DNA from: Chryseobacterium gleum
GTDB lineage: Bacteria > Bacteroidota > Bacteroidia > UBA10329
Length of the DNA: 48,390 nucleotides
Reading direction: 5' to 3'
NCBI GenBank assembly: GCA_945903645.1
Contig: CAMDOM010000020.1
Location: 1 to 48,390, forward strand
In this document: piece after piece, positions 43,764-48,390 of the stretch
How the letters are laid out: each line of letters starts with the position of its first letter
Numbering within the stretch: the first letter of the stretch is position 1
Notes under the pieces: generated by a model
Seen by the model: only the letters and a program-made list of their open reading frames with translations
Told to the model about the DNA's origin: nothing
The model's database searches: none
Made by a program: the position numbers and the translations under genes

Positions 43764-44936
43764 ATGAACCTTATTCTTTTTGATGGCCCATTTCGGGTGC
43801 AGTTACTTCCGCTCACGTTTACCCGACCCGTATGTGAGTTGCGTATTGGTATTCTCACTATTCGCGAGAAATGGGAGAAGTATTTGGAAAGTGCCTCTAG
43901 CACGCTTACTGAGGATTATCTCCAGAAGAAATATTCCCTTCAATCCAGTTCTGATAATTTATTGGTGCATGGTGCGGTGTGCCCAACATACGCTTTGGTT
44001 GATGCCATTGAGAAGTTAGAAATTGGTCAGCAATTAGTGAAAGGTCAAACGCTTTTGGCTGCCCGATTGTCCAATACAGACGCTTCATTCCTGGAAATTC
44101 GAGGAGACGCGATTTCGTTTGATGAGGAAATCACCATCATCCAACATCCATGGGACATGTTTGCCCAAAATGGAGCAGAACTAAATGCTGATTTCGCTTT
44201 GCTCACCAAAGGAAGGACAACCGCACCCGTATCAAAAACCAATGTTTTGATTGGAGATGCTCCGGTGTTTTTGGAAGCGGGAGCAAAAGTAGAGGCCTCC
44301 ATTTTGAATACCAATGCTGGACCGATATATATCAGTAAAGATGCCGAGGTGATGGAAGGCAGTCTTATTCGCGGTCCGTTTTCACTTGGCGAGCACAGTC
44401 AGTTGAAAATGGGCGCAAAAATTTATGGTCCTACAACTATTGGCCCGCATTCAAAAGTGGGTGGCGAGGTGAATAATTCGGTTATACTTGGCTATTCCAA
44501 CAAAGGACACGATGGCTTTTTAGGTAATTCCGTTTTGGGCGAATGGTGCAACCTTGGGGCAGATACTAATACCTCAAATCTGAAAAATAACTACGATGAA
44601 GTGCGGGTTTGGAGCTATGTGACCAAGAATTTTGTCCGCACAGGTCTACAGTTTTGCGGTTTGATTATGGGTGATCATTCTAAATCGGGCATCAATACTA
44701 TGTTTAACACAGGAACTGTAGTGGGTGTAAGTGCCAATGTTTTTGGAAGTGGATTTCCTCGAACGTTTGTGCCATCATACAGTTGGGGCGGTGCCTTTGG
44801 GTTTGTTGATTATCGCATAGACAAAGCCTTGGAAGTTGCCCAACGCGTAATGGAACGGAGAGGAATTGTGCTGAACGAAGTAGAAGAAGATATTCTGCGA
44901 ACGGTTTATGACCTGACAAAGCAATATCGTTCCTGA
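43764..44936 (+). CDS. GlmU-like putative sugar nucleotidyltransferase/acyltransferase
   Basis: A 390-residue protein. The start ATG 43764 (MNLILFDGPFRVQLLPLTFT) begins the NTP-transferase-like domain, with RPVCELRIGILTIREKWEKYL in place of the usual GGxGTR nucleotide loop. This places it in the Bacteroidota family with a GlmU-type N-terminus of uncertain activity. From about residue 180 a left-handed beta helix of hexapeptide repeats follows: GPIYISKDAEVMEGSLIRGPF, MGAKIYGPTTIGPHSKVGGEV, then GHDGFLGNSVLGEWCNLGADT. Homologues are often called glucose-1-phosphate thymidylyltransferase, which is doubtful. The usual metal and nucleotide residues are not obvious, so it may mainly be an acyltransferase or regulatory. 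Confidence 0.75.
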   Translation: MNLILFDGPFRVQLLPLTFTRPVCELRIGILTIREKWEKYLESASSTLTEDYLQKKYSLQSSSDNLLVHGAVCPTYALVDAIEKLEIGQQLVKGQTLLAARLSNTDASFLEIRGDAISFDEEITIIQHPWDMFAQNGAELNADFALLTKGRTTAPVSKTNVLIGDAPVFLEAGAKVEASILNTNAGPIYISKDAEVMEGSLIRGPFSLGEHSQLKMGAKIYGPTTIGPHSKVGGEVNNSVILGYSNKGHDGFLGNSVLGEWCNLGADTNTSNLKNNYDEVRVWSYVTKNFVRTGLQFCGLIMGDHSKSGINTMFNTGTVVGVSANVFGSGFPRTFVPSYSWGGAFGFVDYRIDKALEVAQRVMERRGIVLNEVEEDILRTVYDLTKQYRS

Positions 44937-44962
44937 CCTTTTGGCGGAGCATTGTCATAATA

Positions 44963-44993
44963 GTGCGAATGGCACGTTGGTTGCCATTCGCAC
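44963..44993 (+). terminator. Perfect 12-base hairpin between the GlmU-like gene and lon
   Basis: GTGCGAATGGCA pairs perfectly with TGCCATTCGCAC around a 7-base loop. It is followed by GCGACTTTAAAGTTT with only a weak T stretch. It could be a terminator or a hairpin in a lon leader. Confidence 0.5.
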
Positions 44994-45070
44994 GCGACTT
45001 TAAAGTTTCCCTAGGAACACATTTAGGCAACTGGACCTGTTTTTGCCTCTAAAATTTTTATTTCGAGCTG

Positions 45071-47518
45071 ATGAAAGACCAATTTGAAGATATTTTTTCC
45101 ATTCCTCACTTGGTTGAGGATGAAACTGAATATATCCCTCTTCTATCTCCAGAAGATGAAGAGTCGATGAATGCAGAGGAAATCCCTGACATTTTAGGCA
45201 TACTGCCATTACGCAATACTGTGCTTTTTCCGGGCGTAGTTATTCCAATCACGGTGGGTCGCGATAAGTCAATCAAGTTGATAAAGGACGCCTACAAAAA
45301 ATCGAAAATCATTGGTGTTTTGGCGCAGAAGGATGTGGGCATTGAAGATCCTTCGCCTAATGATATGAATACCATTGGCACTGTGGCGCGCATCCTAAAA
45401 ATGTTGCGCATGCCTGACGGAAATACAACCGTTATCATTCAAGGTAAAAAGCGATTTGCATTGCGTGAAATGGTTCAAACCGAGCCCTATTTCAAGGCAA
45501 CCATCACGCCTTTTGATGAGGTGAAACCAGCTAAGAAAACGAAGGAATTTACTGCGTTGGTTGGTTCACTAAAAGACTTGGCTTTAAGCATTATACGCCA
45601 GTCACCTAACATTCCAAGTGAAAGTGAATTTGCCATTAAAAACATCGAAAGCCCTTCGTTTCTGATTAATTTCATTTCGTCCAATATGGATGCGGATGTG
45701 GCCGAGAAACAGAAAATGCTTGAAGTGGCCGACCTAGAGCAGCGAGCCGTAATGGTGCTTGAGCACCTCACAAAAAGCCTTCAAATGCTTGAACTGAAAA
45801 ATCAGATTCAAAGCAAAGTGAAAGTGGATTTGGATAAACAGCAGCGCGATTATTTCCTCAATCAGCAAATGAAGCAGATTCAGGAAGAGTTGGGTGGAAG
45901 TTCGTTCGATCAAGAGATTGACGAAATGAACGAGCGGGCCAAGAATAAGAAATGGTCTCAATCTGTAGCGGATTACTTTCAGAAGGAAATGAGCAAATTG
46001 GAGCGTATGAATCCAAGTGCAGCGGAGTATTCGGTTCAAATGAACTACTTAGAGATAATGCTTGATTTGCCGTGGAACGAAAAATCGAAGGATAATTTCG
46101 ATTTGAAACACGCTCAAAAAGTGCTGGAAAACGATCACTTTGGACTCAAAAAAGTGAAGGAGCGTATTCTTGAGCATTTGGCTGTATTGAAGCTGAAAGG
46201 CGATATGAAAGCGCCAATTTTGTGCTTGGTTGGCCCTCCAGGAGTAGGTAAAACGAGTCTTGGAAAATCTATTGCTACGGCTGTAGGGCGCGAATATGTG
46301 CGGATGTCGCTGGGTGGCGTGAAAGACGAATCTGAGATTCGTGGTCATCGCAAAACCTACATTGGGGCTATGCCGGGACGTATTCTCAAGAATATTATCA
46401 AAGCCAAATATTCAAATCCAGTGTTTGTGTTGGATGAAATAGACAAAGTAGGCCGCGATTTTCATGGCGATCCTTCTTCGGCACTGTTGGAAGTGTTGGA
46501 TCCAGAGCAAAATACCTCATTTCACGATAATTTCCTAGAGCTGGATTACGATTTGAGCAATGTGATGTTTATCGCCACGGCCAATTCGCTCAGCACCATT
46601 CAGCCTGCTTTGCGCGATCGCCTTGAGATTATTGAGGTAAGTGGCTACACGGTGGAAGAGAAACAGGAAATTGCCAAGCGCCACCTGCTACCCAAGCAAA
46701 TTACTGAGCATGGTTTGAAAAAGGCTAATCTAAAGATTTCTAAGCAGGTGATGGAAAAGGTGATAGATGAATACACCCGCGAAAGTGGCGTGCGTTCGTT
46801 AGAAAAAACCATCGCCAAAATTGTTAGAAACCGCGCCATGTTTGTTGCCATGGACGAACCCAAGGATTCTAATGTAACCGCTGAAGATGTTGAAACTATA
46901 CTAGGCCCACCTCGCATGCAGCGCGATCGATATCAAGATAACGATATCGCTGGTGTGGTTACAGGCTTGGCATGGACTGCCGTTGGGGGCGATATTCTGT
47001 TTATCGAAACCAGTCTAAGCAAAGGCAAAGGCAAGTTGACATTAACGGGAAACTTGGGCGATGTGATGAAAGAATCGGCTACCATTGCCCTCGAATATCT
47101 TCGCGCCCATGCCGATAAACTCGACCTAAAACCAGAGGTGTTTGATAACTGGAATTTGCATATCCACGTTCCAGAAGGAGCAACACCAAAGGATGGCCCT
47201 TCGGCTGGCATTACTATGTTCACAGCCTTGGCATCAGTTTATACCCAAAGAAAAGTGCGTAGCCACATGGCTATGACGGGCGAAATTACCCTGCGCGGAA
47301 AAGTGCTTCCCGTTGGTGGTATAAAAGAAAAGATTTTGGCAGCCAAACGTGCGCACATCAAAGAGATTATCCTATGCGAAGACAATCGCAAGGACATTCT
47401 TGAAATTGAGCCCGAATATTTGAAAGGGCTGTCGTTTCATTATGTGAAAACTATGGATGATGTGATTGCGCTTGCACTTTTGAAGGAGAAAGTGAAAAAT
47501 GCCATCACCATCGAGTAA
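45071..47518 (+). CDS. lon: ATP-dependent protease Lon
   Basis: Cytoplasmic AAA+ serine protease that degrades misfolded and regulatory proteins. It has 815 residues. The N-terminal substrate domain starts near LGILPLRNTVLFPGVVIPI. Walker A is GPPGVGKTS near residue 388, Walker B is VFVLDEIDKVG, and the sensor-2 region follows. The catalytic dyad is Ser711 in PKDGPSAGITMF and Lys752 in GGIKEK. The acidic, short N-terminal extension (MKDQFEDIFSIPHLVEDETE) is common in Bacteroidota. A weak promoter-like TGTTTTTG lies about 35 bases before the ATG. I saw no heat-shock operator. Confidence 0.97.
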   Translation: MKDQFEDIFSIPHLVEDETEYIPLLSPEDEESMNAEEIPDILGILPLRNTVLFPGVVIPITVGRDKSIKLIKDAYKKSKIIGVLAQKDVGIEDPSPNDMNTIGTVARILKMLRMPDGNTTVIIQGKKRFALREMVQTEPYFKATITPFDEVKPAKKTKEFTALVGSLKDLALSIIRQSPNIPSESEFAIKNIESPSFLINFISSNMDADVAEKQKMLEVADLEQRAVMVLEHLTKSLQMLELKNQIQSKVKVDLDKQQRDYFLNQQMKQIQEELGGSSFDQEIDEMNERAKNKKWSQSVADYFQKEMSKLERMNPSAAEYSVQMNYLEIMLDLPWNEKSKDNFDLKHAQKVLENDHFGLKKVKERILEHLAVLKLKGDMKAPILCLVGPPGVGKTSLGKSIATAVGREYVRMSLGGVKDESEIRGHRKTYIGAMPGRILKNIIKAKYSNPVFVLDEIDKVGRDFHGDPSSALLEVLDPEQNTSFHDNFLELDYDLSNVMFIATANSLSTIQPALRDRLEIIEVSGYTVEEKQEIAKRHLLPKQITEHGLKKANLKISKQVMEKVIDEYTRESGVRSLEKTIAKIVRNRAMFVAMDEPKDSNVTAEDVETILGPPRMQRDRYQDNDIAGVVTGLAWTAVGGDILFIETSLSKGKGKLTLTGNLGDVMKESATIALEYLRAHADKLDLKPEVFDNWNLHIHVPEGATPKDGPSAGITMFTALASVYTQRKVRSHMAMTGEITLRGKVLPVGGIKEKILAAKRAHIKEIILCEDNRKDILEIEPEYLKGLSFHYVKTMDDVIALALLKEKVKNAITIE

Positions 47519-47565
47519 ATCGTTTTTATTTGAAATTTATAATTTCTTATTCGTAATTGAAATAA

Positions 47566-48150
47566 GTGGAAATCCTTTTTGCCTCAAACAACGCGCATAA
47601 AGTAGAGGAAGTGCGCGCTGCATTGCCGCGGCAGTTCACACTTCGCACATTGCGCGAAGTAATGGGCAATGTAGACATACCCGAAACAGGAGTGACGTTA
47701 GAGGAAAATGCGGCCATAAAAGCACGTTTTCTTTTCGCGGAAACTGGCATGAATTGCTTTGCAGACGATACAGGTTTAGAAATTTCCGCCCTAAACGGTG
47801 CGCCAGGCGTCTACTCTGCGCGCTATGCTGGCGAAGGTTGCTCGTTTGAGGATAATGTGAATAAAGTGCTGCTCAATTTAAAAGGAGAAACCGACCGTTC
47901 GGCTTGTTTTCGAACCGTTATTTGCCTCATTTTGCAGGGAAAAGAATACTTTTTTGAAGGAGAGATTAAAGGCCAAATTCTTGCCTGTAGATTGGGGAAT
48001 CAGGGCTTTGGTTACGATCCTATTTTCAAGCCCAACGGCTACGACCTCACCTTTGCCGAAATGCCCCTCGAACTGAAAAATACCATTAGCCATAGAGGAT
48101 TAGCGGTGCAGCAGTTGGTGGGGTTTTTGTCTGACAGTATAAAGTGTTGA
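47566..48150 (+). CDS. Non-canonical purine NTP pyrophosphatase, RdgB/HAM1
   Basis: Hydrolyses dITP, XTP and related purine nucleotides to prevent their use in DNA and RNA. It has 194 residues. The start is GTG at 47566 (MEILFASNNAHKVEEV), since the conserved FASNN strand must be near the N-terminus. Other motifs are NCFADDTGLEISALNGAPGVYSARYAG, FGYDPIF and SHRGLA. The start lies 47 bases after lon and may be co-transcribed with it. The last base is about 90 bases from the edge of an IS982 element. Confidence 0.95.
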   Translation: MEILFASNNAHKVEEVRAALPRQFTLRTLREVMGNVDIPETGVTLEENAAIKARFLFAETGMNCFADDTGLEISALNGAPGVYSARYAGEGCSFEDNVNKVLLNLKGETDRSACFRTVICLILQGKEYFFEGEIKGQILACRLGNQGFGYDPIFKPNGYDLTFAEMPLELKNTISHRGLAVQQLVGFLSDSIKC

Positions 48151-48243
48151 GCACATTCTAAGATGTATTATCAGCCATTGAATGGTTGGTTTAGAATGTC
48201 TTTCTCCAATCACTGCTTCGTTAAATTTTAAAACATAACCAAT

Positions 48244-48390
48244 AACCTGAGTTCGGGTTAAGCCGCCAATAGCAATTGGCTTTCATTGGCGTAGATTTCG
48301 GCTGGTTTTGTTTCCTTGACAATTGGGGTGATGCTGGGTTTTTTCTCAAAGAAAGAATAGGCTGCAAGTGCGCCCATTAGGTTCAGTAGG
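48244..48390 (-). mobile_element. IS982-family element, C-terminal end of transposase (cut by window edge)
   Basis: The minus strand encodes LLNLMGALAAYSFFEKKPSI and continues to a stop at 48258, homologous to the tail of the remnant at 16849 (YLLNLMIAIATYSFADQKPS). The terminal repeat-like AACCTGAGTTCGGGTTAAG at 48244-48262 differs from the first copy at one base. The coding sequence is open to the window edge, so this copy may be intact. Confidence 0.8.

Noticed and set aside
44704-45030. Minus-strand open frame across the end of the GlmU-like gene
   Set aside because: It is a shadow of the GlmU-like coding sequence and the hairpin; composition is not protein-like and there is no known family.
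16835-48390. Composite transposon bounded by the two IS982 ends
   Set aside because: The elements have the same orientation, the first is a remnant without one end, they have diverged, and the 31 kb between is housekeeping chromosome.

Overview
The window comes from a chromosome of a Bacteroidota bacterium. I cannot fix the order; the gene content fits the Flavobacteriales or a near relative. The evidence is gene order typical of the phylum (lptD-amidase-MCE; coaX-outer membrane protein-TPR-lptC-CNNM; UbiA-maf; ribH-TPR-recF), a type IX secretion tail on one hydrolase, many secreted or lipid-anchored proteins, and promoter boxes of the Bacteroidota type TAnnTTTG. Most of the window is housekeeping chromosome, with a few accessory islets around insertion sequence remnants.

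Layout. 1-6173: envelope and redox block, with the start of lptD on the minus strand, then a plus-strand run of peptidoglycan amidase, MCE protein, two Fe-S proteins and a conserved small protein. 6174-12003: non-coding gap, a T9SS-exported serine hydrolase with different base composition, an MltD-type transglycosylase and uvrA. 12004-14053: a 42-base tandem repeat, a small cysteine-rich protein with a Kunitz/BPTI-like cysteine pattern, and a fused formiminotransferase-cyclodeaminase. 14186-16813: a HisH-like, HisF-like and WbpG-like cassette, probably for amidation of a surface sugar; the HisF copy lacks the first catalytic Asp of true HisF. 16835-18061: decayed IS982, a frameshifted lipoprotein gene, a terminator and tRNA-Arg(ACG). 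18068-22495: a 1475-residue secreted protein of unknown function. 22786-23348: a DUF4190-like pseudogene with three in-frame stops and a frameshift. 23478-28857: ABC permease, lipase-like lipoprotein, small ABM-like protein, an RsmF-type methyltransferase and an alpha/beta hydrolase.

28864-34300 is a minus-strand operon: coaX, outer membrane beta-barrel, TPR protein, lptC, a small membrane protein and a CNNM/CorC-type protein. An IS3 orfA remnant follows. 34754-37474 holds bcp, then an OmpH/Skp chaperone, a UbiA prenyltransferase and maf. 37633-43223 holds ribH and a TPR membrane protein (minus), recF (plus), a GT-C-like membrane protein and a beta-helix lipoprotein (minus). 43389-48150 holds rpmE2, a GlmU-like protein, lon and rdgB. 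The window ends inside a second IS982 element.

Most unusual signals: the Kunitz-like protein, the HisF-like protein without Asp11, and three genes (mltD, coaX and the beta-helix lipoprotein gene) whose TATCTTTG promoter box lies only 4-6 bases before ATG, which predicts leaderless mRNAs. I saw no CRISPR array, phage, toxin-antitoxin pair or recognisable defence system. No wholly new multi-gene system is evident.
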